DNA from: Alphaproteobacteria bacterium
GTDB lineage: Bacteria > Pseudomonadota > Alphaproteobacteria > Sphingomonadales > Sphingomonadaceae
Length of the DNA stretch: 64,000 bases
Assembly: GCA_019232625.1 (NCBI GenBank)
Contig: JAFANP010000024.1
Location: 1-64,000 of the forward strand
Direction of reading: 5' to 3'
Every line of letters begins with the position of its first letter. The stretch's first letter is position 1. Position numbers and translations under genes: made by a program. Under the pieces are notes generated by a model. The model was not told the origin of the DNA, did no database searches, and worked only from the letters and a program-made list of their open reading frames with translations. This document shows, in pieces, positions 1 through 8,407 of this stretch.

Positions 1-143
1 ACTACCGCCCAGGCCACTCGCTCCCGCAAATCATTCGAATAAGCTCTGGCCATCGCTGCCGGCCTCCACTCCAGCAAGCAGCTTGAATCACAGATCAGCA
101 CCCTTGGGAATCCTCTCCCGATTCAACGAAGAGAGGACCGACT

Positions 144-734
144 CTAGAGCTTCGGCCCCACGGCGGGGCGCGGCGCCTGGGCCGCCTCGAGCAGCTTCAG
201 GATCGGCTGGGCGCGATTGTCCTGGCGGGCATAGTCGATCGCCGAATAGCCGGCGGCGTTGTCGGTCTTCTTCGGGTTGGCGCCCCGGGACAGGAGCAGC
301 CGCACCATCGCGATGTCGCGGGCGTGGACCGCCATGATCAGCGGCGTCTCGCCGCGGCCGTTGGCGAGGTCGACGGCGCCGCCGTGCGTGACCAGCAGCT
401 CGGCGCCCTCCAGCCAGCCTATCTGGGCGGCGAGACTGAGCGGCGTCTCGCCCCGCACGTTCTGGATGTTGGGGTTGGCCCGCTTGCCGAGCAGGAAGGA
501 GAGCCAGGTGAGGTCGCGGCCGCGGGTGACGATATGCAGCGCCCCTTCGCCGGTGTCGCGGTCCTTGCTGTTGACGACGGTCGTCCCCGGCTCGCTGACC
601 AGCTCGGTCACCTTGGTGCCGTCCCGTTCCTTCACCGCCTTGATGAAGGTGTAGCCGTCGGAATAATGCTGCGCCGCCAGAGGCGTCGCCGCCAGCGCCA
701 GGCCCATTGCCGCCGCGATGGCGCGGCCCCACAT
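144..734 (-). CDS. Secreted ankyrin-repeat protein
   Basis: A 196-residue protein. The start at 734 is chosen because it opens a clear signal peptide (MWGRAIAAAMGLALAATPLA, predicted cleavage near residue 21) and has an AGGAAA-type ribosome site just upstream; the frame extends further but without such signals. From about residue 55 to the end there are roughly four ankyrin repeats, shown by recurring GETPL...A and RGANP turns. Ankyrin repeats bind proteins, so a periplasmic or surface binding role is inferred. The partner is unknown. It is divergent from the Sco1-like operon at 808. Confidence 0.85.
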   Translation of the reverse strand: MWGRAIAAAMGLALAATPLAAQHYSDGYTFIKAVKERDGTKVTELVSEPGTTVVNSKDRDTGEGALHIVTRGRDLTWLSFLLGKRANPNIQNVRGETPLSLAAQIGWLEGAELLVTHGGAVDLANGRGETPLIMAVHARDIAMVRLLLSRGANPKKTDNAAGYSAIDYARQDNRAQPILKLLEAAQAPRPAVGPKL

Positions 735-807
735 CTTCGCCACTTTCCTACCCCGTAGTCTATCGCCCTTGATCGCCCGCCTGTAGCAAAGCAAGGCTGC
801 CTCCGCC

Positions 808-1410
808 ATGAACGAAAGCACCAGGTCTCCGATAGCGCGCCGGCGGGCCGTGCTGTGCGCGCTGCTGCTGCTCGGCGCCTGCTCGTCCCCGACGGCGCAG
901 CCGCCGCTCGAAGGCGCGCATATCGGCGGGCCGTTCACGCTGACGAGCGGCGACGGCCGCACCGTCACCGACCGCGACTTCGCCGGTAAGTACCGGATCG
1001 TCTATTTCGGCTTCACCCACTGCCCCGACGTCTGCCCGACCGACCTCGCCGCGCTGGGAGAGGCGATGCGCCGGCTGGAGCGTAGCGACCCGAAGCGGGC
1101 GGCCAAGATCCAGCCGCTCTTCATCAGCGTCGATCCGCAGCGCGACACGCCGGCGGTGGTGAAGGAATATGCCGCCGCCTTCCACCCGCGCATCCTCGGC
1201 CTGACCGGCACGCCCCGCCAGATCGCCGCCGTCGCGAAGGAATATGCCGTCTATTACGCCCCCGAGCCGGCGCAGCCCGGCGGCGGCTACGGCGTCGACC
1301 ACAGCCGGGTGCTGCTGCTGATGGGGCCGGACGGCAAGCCGATCGCCCTGCTGCCGCAGGACAAGGGCGTGGACGGAATCGTCGCCGAGATCGACCGGTG
1401 GGTGACGTGA
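808..1410 (+). CDS. SCO1/SenC family copper-binding lipoprotein
   Basis: A 200-residue thioredoxin-fold protein of the SCO1/SenC family, which delivers copper to the CuA site of cytochrome c oxidase or handles thiols in the periplasm. A lipobox LLGAC puts the acylated Cys at residue 25. The copper motif CPDVC (Cys72, Cys76) follows FGFTH, and the distal ligand His165 lies in GVDHSR, so all three metal ligands are present. It is the first gene of a three-gene run; its stop overlaps the next start (GTGA). No oxidase genes are adjacent, so the target enzyme is inferred from the family. Confidence 0.93.
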   Translation: MNESTRSPIARRRAVLCALLLLGACSSPTAQPPLEGAHIGGPFTLTSGDGRTVTDRDFAGKYRIVYFGFTHCPDVCPTDLAALGEAMRRLERSDPKRAAKIQPLFISVDPQRDTPAVVKEYAAAFHPRILGLTGTPRQIAAVAKEYAVYYAPEPAQPGGGYGVDHSRVLLLMGPDGKPIALLPQDKGVDGIVAEIDRWVT

Positions 1411-1832
1411 GCTTCTGGGAGAAGCCCCTGGCCGAGCTCGACCGGGGCGAATGGGAGGCGCTGTGCGACGGCTGCGGCAAATGCTGCCTGCACAAGCTCG
1501 AGGACGCCGACACCGGCGAGATCCATGCCACCAACGTCGCCTGCAAGCTGCTCGACACGCACAGCGCCCGCTGCACCAACTATCGCGGCCGCAAGGCCTT
1601 CGTGCCGGACTGCATCCGCCTCACCGCCCGAACCGTCTCGCGCCATGCCTGGCTGCCGACCACCTGCGCCTACCGCCTTCGCGCCGAGGGCAAGCCGCTC
1701 CCCCACTGGCATTATCTGGTGAGCGGCGACCGGGAGACGGTGCACCGGCTGGGGGTGTCGGTGCGCGGCTGGACCATTTCCGAAGGCGAGGCCGGGAACC
1801 TCGAGCGGCATGTCGTCGACCGCCTGCTCTGA
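1407..1832 (+). CDS. YcgN-like cysteine-cluster protein (UPF0260)
   Basis: A protein of about 141 residues with an N-terminal cysteine cluster (CDGCGKCC, Cys20 to Cys27) and further cysteines at NVACKLL, ARCTNY and PDCIRL. This matches the YcgN/UPF0260 family, thought to bind a zinc ion or an Fe-S cluster; its biochemical role is not known. I place the start at GTG 1407, which forms a GTGA overlap with the Sco1 stop and gives MSFWEK. An in-frame GTG at 1398 would add three residues. The 3' end overlaps the next gene by 23 bases, suggesting coupled translation. Confidence 0.88.
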   Translation: MSFWEKPLAELDRGEWEALCDGCGKCCLHKLEDADTGEIHATNVACKLLDTHSARCTNYRGRKAFVPDCIRLTARTVSRHAWLPTTCAYRLRAEGKPLPHWHYLVSGDRETVHRLGVSVRGWTISEGEAGNLERHVVDRLL

Positions 1833-2526
1833 GCTGCGCTTCGCGGCGGGCGGCCGAAGCGCCGATCTGAAGCTGGTCGTTTCCCCGCGGGCGCGGGTGA
1901 TGCGGCTGCGCGTCGACCGGCGCACCGGAGAGGTAGTTCTCACCCTCCCCCCGCGCGCCTCGCGCCGCAAGGCGCTGGAATGGGCGGCGGGCCACCGCCC
2001 TTGGATCGAGCGTCAGCTCGCCGAGGTGGCGCAGGCCGAGCCGCTGGGGCCGGGCGCCGTGCTGCCCCTTCGCGGCGAGCCTCACCGGATCGACTGGGAG
2101 GCCTCGCGTCCGCGCGTGCCGCGCCTCGCCGACGGGCGGCTCGTCGCCGGCGGTCCCGCCGAGGGACTGGAGGCGCGGCTGCTGCGCTGGCTCAAGCGCC
2201 AGGCGCTCGACCTGCTCGCCGCCGAAACCGCCGAATTCGCCGCCAAGGCGGGGGTCACGGTCAGCCGCGTCGCGGTCGGCGATCCGGTGTCGCGATGGGG
2301 GAGCTGCTCCTCCTCCGGGGCGATACGCTATAGCTGGCGGCTGCTGCTCGCCCCGGATTTCGTCCGCCGCGCGACCGTCGCGCACGAGGTGGCGCACCGC
2401 GTCCACATGCACCACGGCCCGGCCTTCCACGCGCTGGTCGAGGCTTTGCTCGGCGCCGACCCGAAGCCGGCGCGGCTATGGCTGAGACGGCAGGGGGCGG
2501 CGCTCCACCGGATCGGCGGGCGCTGA
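1810..2526 (+). CDS. YgjP-like M48-type metal-dependent hydrolase (DUF45)
   Basis: A 238-residue protein with the YgjP/DUF45 metallopeptidase signature. The zinc site is HEVAH at residues 192-196 followed by His202 in HHGPAF, giving the HExxH-x5-H spacing of the family, with the conserved SRWGSCSS stretch before it. The N-terminal half forms the usual beta-rich region (VSPRARVMRLRVD). No signal peptide, so probably cytoplasmic. The substrate is unknown. It overlaps the preceding YcgN-like gene, and its last 51 bases overlap the 3' end of the convergent penicillin-binding protein gene. Confidence 0.9.
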   Translation: MSSTACSELRFAAGGRSADLKLVVSPRARVMRLRVDRRTGEVVLTLPPRASRRKALEWAAGHRPWIERQLAEVAQAEPLGPGAVLPLRGEPHRIDWEASRPRVPRLADGRLVAGGPAEGLEARLLRWLKRQALDLLAAETAEFAAKAGVTVSRVAVGDPVSRWGSCSSSGAIRYSWRLLLAPDFVRRATVAHEVAHRVHMHHGPAFHALVEALLGADPKPARLWLRRQGAALHRIGGR

Positions 2527-4647
2527 GCGCTGGGCCGGCGGCGGTCGCCGGCCGGAGCCCTGCGGGTCGCGCCTCGGCGGCGCACGGTCGCGGTTGATCG
2601 CCCGGTCGAGCCATTCCTGGTCCAGCCGGTCGACCGGCGGCGCTTCTTCCTCCTCGTCGTCGCCCCGGTCGTCCGGACGCGCGGCCGGGGGCGCGTCTCC
2701 GTCCGTCGCCGGCGGCCGCGCGACGGGATTGCCGTCGGGGTCGACGAACTGGCCCTGGGCCTGCTCCGGGCTCTGGCTCTGGCCGTTGTCGGCGCCGCCG
2801 TACCAGGCATCGTCGTCGGGCTCGTTCTGCCAGGTCGGCGCCTGCACCTGAGTCTCGAACGGCTCGACCGGCCGGTTGGCGACGGCGCGGATCATGAAGT
2901 CGTGGAAGGCGCGGGCCGGCGCCCGACCGCCCTGCAGCCCGGGCACGGGCTTCGAATCGTCGCGGCCCATCCACACGCCGGTGGTGAGGCCGCTCGAGAA
3001 GCCCAAGAACCAGCCGTCCTTGTTCAAGGTGGTGGTGCCGGTCTTGCCCGCCACCGGCCGGCCGATCTGCGCCGCGGCGCCGGTGCCGGTCATCACCGCC
3101 GTCTGCATGAGGTCGGTCATCTCGGCGGCGACGTAGGGCGCGTAGAGCACCCGCGATTCGTCGGCCTGCTGCTGGTAGAGTATCTCGCCGCCCGCGGTGG
3201 TCACCCGCTTGATGCCGTAGGGGGTGACCGCCACGCCCTTGCGCTGGACGCTGGCGAAGGCGCGGGTCATGTCGATCAGCCGCACCTCGTTGGCCCCCAG
3301 CGCCATCGAGGGGTGGGTGCGGATCTGGTTGGTAATGCCGAGCCGCCGCGCCATGTCGGCGACGGTGCCGAACCCGACCTCCTGGGCCAGCCGGACCGAC
3401 ACCGTGTTGATCGACTGGGCGAAGGCCTGGCGCAGCGGCACCTGGCCCGAGAAGCTGTGGCCGTTGTTGCGCGGGCTCCAGCCGTTGATGACGATCGGGT
3501 CCGCCGAGACCATCGAGTCGGGCCGGTAGTTGCCGGCCTCGAGCGCGGCGAGGTAGACGAACAGCTTGAAGGCGGAGCCCGGCTGGCGCGCCGCCTGGGT
3601 GGCGCGATTGTAGATCGAGCTCACATAGTCGCGCCCGCCGACCATCGCCCGAACCGCGCCGTCGCGGTCGAGGGCGACCAGCGCGCCCTGCGCTCCGGCC
3701 GGGGTGTTGGCGTTGACCACCTGGTCGGCGAGCTTCTGCATGTTGGGGTCGAGCGTCGTCCACACCTCGATCGCCTGGCCGGTCTCGTCGATCAGCGTGT
3801 CGAGCTGCGGGAGGACCCAGTCGGTGAAGTAGCGGACGCTGTTCTGCTTCTGCGCCGGGATGATGCGGACGTTGGCCGGCGCCGCGGCGGCCGCCTCCGC
3901 CGCGCTGACGCCGCCGTTCTTGACCATCAGGTCGATGACCACCGAGGCGCGTCTCCGCGCGGCTTCCGCGTCAGCGCTCGGCGCGTAGTTGGACGGCGCC
4001 TTGACCAGGCCCGCGATGATCGCCGCCTCCGACAGGTTCAGGGTCTTGGCCGAATGGCCGAAGAAGCGGCGCGACGCCGCGTCGATGCCGTAGGCGCCGC
4101 CGCCGAAATAGACCCGGTTCAGGTACAATTCGAGGATCTGGTCCTTGGTGAAGCGCCGCTCCAGCGCCAGAGCCAGGATCGCCTCCTTGAGCTTGCGGCC
4201 GTAGTTGCGCTGGCTGGAAAGGAAGATGTTGCGGGCGAGCTGCTGGGTGATGGTCGAGACACCGCGCACCTTGTCCTCGCGCCGGAAGCTGACGCCGATG
4301 CCGCGCAGGATGCCGATCGGGTCGACTCCCGGATGGTAGCGGAAGCGCCGGTCCTCCACCGAGATCATCGCGCTCTTCATGATCTCGGGAATCTCGTCCG
4401 AGCGCAGCCAGTTGCCGAAGCTCGGGCCCATCGAGACGAGCACCGAGCCGTCGGCGGCGCGCACGACGATGGTCTGGCCGAGATTGGTGCGGGCGCTGAG
4501 CTCGCCGTAGGAGGGCAGCTGGCTCATCGCGACTCCGACCGCGACGACGAGCGCGATGAGGCCGATCACGCTGCCGTAGAGGCAGAATTTGAGGAGGCCG
4601 ATCAGCGTCCGCTTGAGCGGAGTCCGGGGGGAAGCGTCACGAGCCAT
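2476..4647 (-). CDS. Class A penicillin-binding protein (glycosyltransferase/transpeptidase)
   Basis: A 723-residue bifunctional peptidoglycan synthase. One membrane anchor lies at about residues 18-41. The GT51 glycosyltransferase domain (about 55-225) carries the catalytic EDRRFRYHPG motif (Glu98) and the STITQQLARN and ELYLNRVYFG motifs. The transpeptidase domain has the complete triad SAFK (Ser358, Lys361), SIN (412-414) and KTGT (535-538). The tail after residue 600 is acidic, Pro/Arg rich and low complexity. It polymerises and crosslinks glycan in the periplasm. The size is typical for PBP1-type proteins; which class A paralogue it is cannot be told from sequence alone. Its 3' end overlaps the YgjP-like gene. 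Confidence 0.95.
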   Translation of the reverse strand: MARDASPRTPLKRTLIGLLKFCLYGSVIGLIALVVAVGVAMSQLPSYGELSARTNLGQTIVVRAADGSVLVSMGPSFGNWLRSDEIPEIMKSAMISVEDRRFRYHPGVDPIGILRGIGVSFRREDKVRGVSTITQQLARNIFLSSQRNYGRKLKEAILALALERRFTKDQILELYLNRVYFGGGAYGIDAASRRFFGHSAKTLNLSEAAIIAGLVKAPSNYAPSADAEAARRRASVVIDLMVKNGGVSAAEAAAAAPANVRIIPAQKQNSVRYFTDWVLPQLDTLIDETGQAIEVWTTLDPNMQKLADQVVNANTPAGAQGALVALDRDGAVRAMVGGRDYVSSIYNRATQAARQPGSAFKLFVYLAALEAGNYRPDSMVSADPIVINGWSPRNNGHSFSGQVPLRQAFAQSINTVSVRLAQEVGFGTVADMARRLGITNQIRTHPSMALGANEVRLIDMTRAFASVQRKGVAVTPYGIKRVTTAGGEILYQQQADESRVLYAPYVAAEMTDLMQTAVMTGTGAAAQIGRPVAGKTGTTTLNKDGWFLGFSSGLTTGVWMGRDDSKPVPGLQGGRAPARAFHDFMIRAVANRPVEPFETQVQAPTWQNEPDDDAWYGGADNGQSQSPEQAQGQFVDPDGNPVARPPATDGDAPPAARPDDRGDDEEEEAPPVDRLDQEWLDRAINRDRAPPRRDPQGSGRRPPPAQRSAPADPVERRPLPSQP

Positions 4648-4695
4648 GCGGGCGGCAACCTAGAGCGGCGCGAGTCGCCCGACAAGCGCACCGCG

Positions 4696-6051
4696 TCAGG
4701 AGACTTTGTCGAGATTTCGTGCAGCGCCGTCCGGCGCCGGCGCCGGGCCGCCGCGACGCCGCATGAGCAGGTAGACCGGCACGCCGCTGGCGAGGAGGGC
4801 GAGGCCCCAGGCGTTCGCCTCGCGGCCCGCTCCCCACATCGCCCAGGCCGAATAGAGCGCCGCGAGGGCCGCCGTCGCCGCCGCCGGCCGCCCCATCGTC
4901 ATCCGCCCTCGCCGGCCCAGCGCCAGCGCGGCGAGTGCGGAGACGAGATAGGCGACAAGCGAGGCGGTGGTGGCGAGCAGGATCAGGCGCTTGAACAAAT
5001 CGGTGCTCGAATCGGCGCCGTTGATCAGCAGCACGCCGGTGATCAGCAGGCTCGAGGTCAGATAGGCCCTGACCGGGCTCCCGCGGGCGGAGGTGACCGC
5101 CAGCCAGCGCGGAAGCACGCCGTCCTTCGCCATCGCCCAGGGCATCTCGCCCTGGAGCAGGATCCAGCCGTTGAGGGCGCCGAACGCGGTGACCGCCGCC
5201 ACCAGGGCGAGCGCGGTGCCCGCTTCGGCGCCCCAGTAGCGCGCCACGAAGTCGGCGAGCGGGGCGCCCGAGCGCGACGCTTGGTCGACGGGCAGCATCA
5301 GGGCGACGGCCGAGCAGGCGAAGAGATAGAGGAGCCCCGTCGCCGCGGTTCCGATCAGCGTGGCGCGGAAGATCGCCCGGCGCGGATCCTCGACCTTCTC
5401 CGCCGGGATGGTCGCCGATTCGAGGCCGAGGAAGCTCCACAGGGTGAGGGTGGCGGCGGTGCCGATGCCGGCGGCGCCGGTGAAGCTCAGGCGGGCGGGC
5501 TCGAGCGGCGGGAGGACGGCGGCGCCGTCGCGGCCCAGCACCAGCCCGGCGAGCAGCACGACGGCGAGGAGCGGGAGGAACTTGAGGAAGGTGAGGGCGA
5601 CCTGCACGCCGCCGGCGAGGCGAGCGCCCAGGCAGTTGATCGCGGTCAGGAACCAGAGGATGGCGAGCGTCGCCCAAACCGAATGCGCGGCGATGGCCGG
5701 CACGATCGTGCCGAGCGGCGCCACCACCCCGGTCGCCACCGCGACGTTGCCGATCCACAGCGACACCCAGTAGCTCCAGGCGACGAGGAAGCCGGCGAAC
5801 GGGCCGAACGCCTCGCGGCCATAGGCATAGGGCCCGCCCGCCTTGGGGAAGGCCGCGGCGAGGCGGCCGAAGACGAAGGCGAGGCAGAGCGCGCCGGCGA
5901 TCGTCACCAGCCACCCCGCGACGCCGGCCCAGCCGAACGGGGCGAGGCTGGCGGGGAGCAGGTAGACGCCCGAGCCGATCATGTTGCCGACGACGAGCGC
6001 GAGGCAGATCCAGAAGCCGAAGGGCCGCCGCGCCGGCGCGCTACCTGCCAT
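4696..6051 (-). CDS. APC-family amino acid permease
   Basis: A 451-residue integral membrane protein of the amino acid-polyamine-organocation superfamily. The N-terminal GNMIGSGVYLLPASL stretch is the substrate-binding unwound helix 1 motif of the AdiC/YjeH-like branch, and about 12 hydrophobic segments follow. The start at 6051 is preceded by a strong GGGAGGGG ribosome site; the open frame runs further upstream into the tRNA and was not used. The substrate cannot be assigned; an amino acid or amine is inferred from the family. No decarboxylase is adjacent, so a dedicated acid-resistance antiporter is not supported. Confidence 0.9.
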   Translation of the reverse strand: MAGSAPARRPFGFWICLALVVGNMIGSGVYLLPASLAPFGWAGVAGWLVTIAGALCLAFVFGRLAAAFPKAGGPYAYGREAFGPFAGFLVAWSYWVSLWIGNVAVATGVVAPLGTIVPAIAAHSVWATLAILWFLTAINCLGARLAGGVQVALTFLKFLPLLAVVLLAGLVLGRDGAAVLPPLEPARLSFTGAAGIGTAATLTLWSFLGLESATIPAEKVEDPRRAIFRATLIGTAATGLLYLFACSAVALMLPVDQASRSGAPLADFVARYWGAEAGTALALVAAVTAFGALNGWILLQGEMPWAMAKDGVLPRWLAVTSARGSPVRAYLTSSLLITGVLLINGADSSTDLFKRLILLATTASLVAYLVSALAALALGRRGRMTMGRPAAATAALAALYSAWAMWGAGREANAWGLALLASGVPVYLLMRRRGGPAPAPDGAARNLDKVS

Positions 6052-6117
6052 ATCCCCCCTCCCTCGAAGGGGCCGCGCCGGGACCGTCCCTTCCGGACGG
6101 TACCTATCGGCGCAAAG

Positions 6118-6204
6118 TGGTGCGGTCGAGAAGACTCGAACTTCCACGGCCTTTCGGCCACAGCGACCTCAACGCTGCGCGTCTACCAGTTCCGCCACGA
6201 CCGC
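6118..6204 (-). tRNA. tRNA-Leu (anticodon GAG)
   Basis: The minus strand folds into a complete class II tRNA of 87 bases. The 7-bp acceptor stem pairs GCGGTCG with CGACCGC, followed by discriminator A and an encoded CCA. The D arm reads GCGGAACTGGTAGACGC, as in leucine tRNAs. The anticodon stem CAGCG/CGCTG encloses TTGAGGT, giving anticodon GAG. A variable arm with GGCCGAAAGGCC-type pairing and a T loop TTCGAGT complete it. It lies between the permease and the palindromic elements downstream of the phosphofructokinase. Confidence 0.97.
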
Positions 6205-6280
6205 ACGTGAAACCCGCCGGACAGGTCCGGCGCTGGCAGGAGCGGGGCCTCTAGCAAAGGGGTCGGGGAGGCGCAATGCC

Positions 6281-6306
6281 CCTGAAAAGGGACAGTCACT
6301 TTCAGG
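6281..6306. repeat. Short palindrome with GGGACAGTCACTTT core
   Basis: Seven-base arms CCTGAAA and TTTCAGG enclose the core AGGGACAGTCAC. The string GGGACAGTCACTTT is a near match to one arm of the longer palindrome 20 bases away (6325-6391), so this looks like a diverged partial copy of the same element. GGGGACAG...TTTTC palindromes of this kind are associated in other proteobacteria with REP-type elements and their tyrosine transposases (from memory). No transposase is present in this window. Confidence 0.6.
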
Positions 6307-6324
6307 CGCGGCGGCGGGCGGAAT

Positions 6325-6391
6325 GGGGACAGTTACTTTTCCGCGCCGCGGCGCGAGGTTTGAGACGTCGTGCGGAAAAGTAACTGTCCCC
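6325..6391. repeat. Perfect 20-bp inverted repeat (REP-like or MITE-like)
   Basis: GGGGACAGTTACTTTTCCGC at 6325-6344 is repeated as its exact reverse complement at 6372-6391, with 27 bases between. The element begins about 30 bases past the stop of the phosphofructokinase gene and could form a long hairpin in that transcript. There is no open reading frame inside. A non-autonomous mobile palindrome is the best guess; a terminator or mRNA-stabilising role is also possible. Confidence 0.8.
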
Positions 6392-6419
6392 AGCCCAGTC
6401 CCCCGCGCGCCCGTCCCGG

Positions 6420-7520
6420 CTAGTACAGGAACATGGGCATGCCTTGGACCCGCATCAGCCGGGCGCGGTAGGCGGCCGGGTCGTAGAGGCCGTCGACGTC
6501 GACCGTCTTGACGCCGCTGAGCAGCGTGTCGATCGGGACGTGGTCGTAATTGCCGCCGGCCAGGGCCACCATCCGGCCGGTCTCCCCCCGGGCGAGCAGC
6601 TGAACCGCCAGCCCGCCGAACGCGAAGCCCACCATGCGGTCCATCCCGTCCGGCTCCCCGGCGCGCATTAGATAGGCGAGCTCCTGGATCACCGTGCCGT
6701 GGCCGAGCCGCTCGCGGATCGCCCGGCCGATCTGCTGGCCGATGCCTACCTCGGCCCGCTCGCTCGCCGGCTTCGACAGCTCGGCGCCCGCTTCGCCGCC
6801 GCCGCCGATCGTCGCCCCTTCCGAGACGACGAGCATCGCATAGCGGGCGGGGTTCGAATCCTTGTCCTCGGCGAGCAGCGGCAGCAGCCGGTCGAGGTCG
6901 GCCGGAACCTCGGCGATCACGGTGCGGTCGACCTGGGCGAGGAAGCCGGCGAGCAGCGCGGTCTCGCCGCTGCGCCGGCCGAACAGCTCGACGACGCCGA
7001 TCCGCTCGTGGCTCTCCACCGTCGTCCTGAGCGCGTTGATCGCCTCGACCGAGCGGCTGACGGCGGTCGAGAAGCCGATGCAATAATCGGTGCCGAACAC
7101 GTCGTTGTCCATCGTCTTGGGAATGGAGACCACCTTCACGCCCTGCGCCGCGAGGTGGGCCGAGAAGCGAAGCGTGCCGTCGCCGCCCAGCGTCACCATC
7201 GCATCGATGCCGAGCCGCTCCAGCACCTCCATCACCCTTTGCGTCGCATCGCCGCCCTTGAGGGTGCGCGGGTCGGTGCGGGAGGTGTGGAGGATGGTGC
7301 CGCCCATCCGGTCGATCCCCCTCACCCCTTCGCGGGTGAGGGGCAGCGTGTTCGCCGCGACCGTCGCCGGATCGTCGGGATCGACGGCGAGCACGCCCTC
7401 CCAGCCGCGCCGGAAGCCGGTCACCGTCCAGCCGAGCGCGTCAGCGCTGAGGGTGAGGGAGCGGATGCAGGGGTTGAGGCCGGGAACGTCGCCGCCGCCG
7501 GTCAGGATGCCGAGGCGCAT
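6420..7520 (-). CDS. 6-phosphofructokinase, hybrid-signature type (group III-like)
   Basis: A 366-residue phosphofructokinase that phosphorylates fructose 6-phosphate in the cytoplasm. The nucleotide/PPi loop GGGDVPGLNP opens the protein. The two diagnostic sites are GGDGT, with glycine as in ATP-dependent enzymes, and PKTMDND, with lysine as in PPi-dependent enzymes. The Gly/Lys combination is known in actinobacterial group III enzymes that use ATP, so ATP use is favoured but not proven. Sphingomonads usually rely on the Entner-Doudoroff route, which makes this gene notable. It lies 12 bases downstream of the zinc-ribbon gene on the same strand. Confidence 0.92.
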   Translation of the reverse strand: MRLGILTGGGDVPGLNPCIRSLTLSADALGWTVTGFRRGWEGVLAVDPDDPATVAANTLPLTREGVRGIDRMGGTILHTSRTDPRTLKGGDATQRVMEVLERLGIDAMVTLGGDGTLRFSAHLAAQGVKVVSIPKTMDNDVFGTDYCIGFSTAVSRSVEAINALRTTVESHERIGVVELFGRRSGETALLAGFLAQVDRTVIAEVPADLDRLLPLLAEDKDSNPARYAMLVVSEGATIGGGGEAGAELSKPASERAEVGIGQQIGRAIRERLGHGTVIQELAYLMRAGEPDGMDRMVGFAFGGLAVQLLARGETGRMVALAGGNYDHVPIDTLLSGVKTVDVDGLYDPAAYRARLMRVQGMPMFLY

Positions 7521-7532
7521 CGCCGACGGGCT

Positions 7533-8297
7533 CTAGACGGCGCGGCCGAAGGCGAGGTGGAGCTGGGTCGCGCCGGCGGGAACGTCGACCTCGGCGGCGT
7601 TGAAGGTCGCGCTCTGGCTCGGCTGGAGCTGGGTCACGGGCGGCGCGATCGACCAGGAATAGACGGGACGCCCGCCTGCGTCGCGCAGCTCGGCGCGGAT
7701 CGGCGGCACGGGCTGGACCCGGTCCGTCGGGTTCCAGATCCGCCCCGAGACGGTGAGCAGGGCGTTGCCGCTGGCCATCTCCTGGCGCGAGCCGCGGCCG
7801 TCGATGCGCAGGGCCGTGCCCGCCGCCTGCCCGGTCATCGCGAAGCCGGCGCCGAGCCGCGGCACGCCCCAGATCGAGACGGCGACGGTCGCCGCCAGCA
7901 TGAGCGCGGCGGCTACCAGAGCGGCGATCGTCCACATCCTCGCCGGGTTGCGGCGCGCGCGGAAGGGCGGCGCGTGGGCGAAGGCGTCGAAATCCTCCTC
8001 CTCGGCCGCCGGAGCGGGGCCGAGCATCGCCGCCACGCCGGGCCGCTGCGGCGCCGGCGCGGGCGGCGTGGCGAAGCTCGGCGAAGGCGGAGGCGGTGGA
8101 GGCGGCGCCGGCGGCGGCGGGGCCGGGGGCGGCGGAGAGGGCGAAGGCGCCGGCTCGGGCGCGGCGGCACGCGGCGGGGGCGGCGCCTGGAACCAGCTGT
8201 GCCGACAGGAGGCGCAGCGCACCTGCCGGCCGGCCGCGCCGATCGCGCTGTCGGGAATGACATAACGCGCTTTACAGGCGGGACAGCTGAGGATCAT
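7533..8297 (-). CDS. MJ0042-type zinc-ribbon membrane protein
   Basis: A 254-residue protein. Residues 1-36 form a zinc ribbon with CPAC (Cys5, Cys8) and CASC, as in the MJ0042 family. A long Pro/Ala linker (about 40-85) follows, then one membrane helix near residues 122-145 and a C-terminal domain ending in LHLAFGRAV that resembles the DUF3426 region usually paired with this ribbon. The predicted layout is a cytoplasmic ribbon and a periplasmic domain. Function is unknown. It is divergent from ftsEX, a pairing I believe is common in sphingomonads. The 86 bases to the nearest ftsE start candidate would hold both promoters. Confidence 0.85.
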   Translation of the reverse strand: MILSCPACKARYVIPDSAIGAAGRQVRCASCRHSWFQAPPPPRAAAPEPAPSPSPPPPAPPPPAPPPPPPPSPSFATPPAPAPQRPGVAAMLGPAPAAEEEDFDAFAHAPPFRARRNPARMWTIAALVAAALMLAATVAVSIWGVPRLGAGFAMTGQAAGTALRIDGRGSRQEMASGNALLTVSGRIWNPTDRVQPVPPIRAELRDAGGRPVYSWSIAPPVTQLQPSQSATFNAAEVDVPAGATQLHLAFGRAV

Positions 8298-8407
8298 CGT
8301 TTACTGGAGGCCCCACTTGAGGTGCATCGGTTAAGAATCAAGCACGAAGACGGGCCCGCAGGCAAGCAAAAGCGGCGTTTTCGATGGTTTACGCGCCCGG
8401 CGCCGCC

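Noticed and set aside
1-143. Left-edge sequence as the end of a gene
   Set aside because: Frame 1 is open only to a TAA at 40-42. Thirteen residues are too few to identify, and no strand shows a family match.
2902-6210. A 1102-residue plus-strand open frame
   Set aside because: It is antisense to the PBP and permease genes, has no recognisable domain, and is rich in Arg, Gly and His, as expected of shadow frames in GC-rich DNA.
6845-6860. GGGTTCGAATCC, resembling a tRNA T arm
   Set aside because: It is inside the phosphofructokinase coding sequence, and no acceptor, D or anticodon arms surround it.
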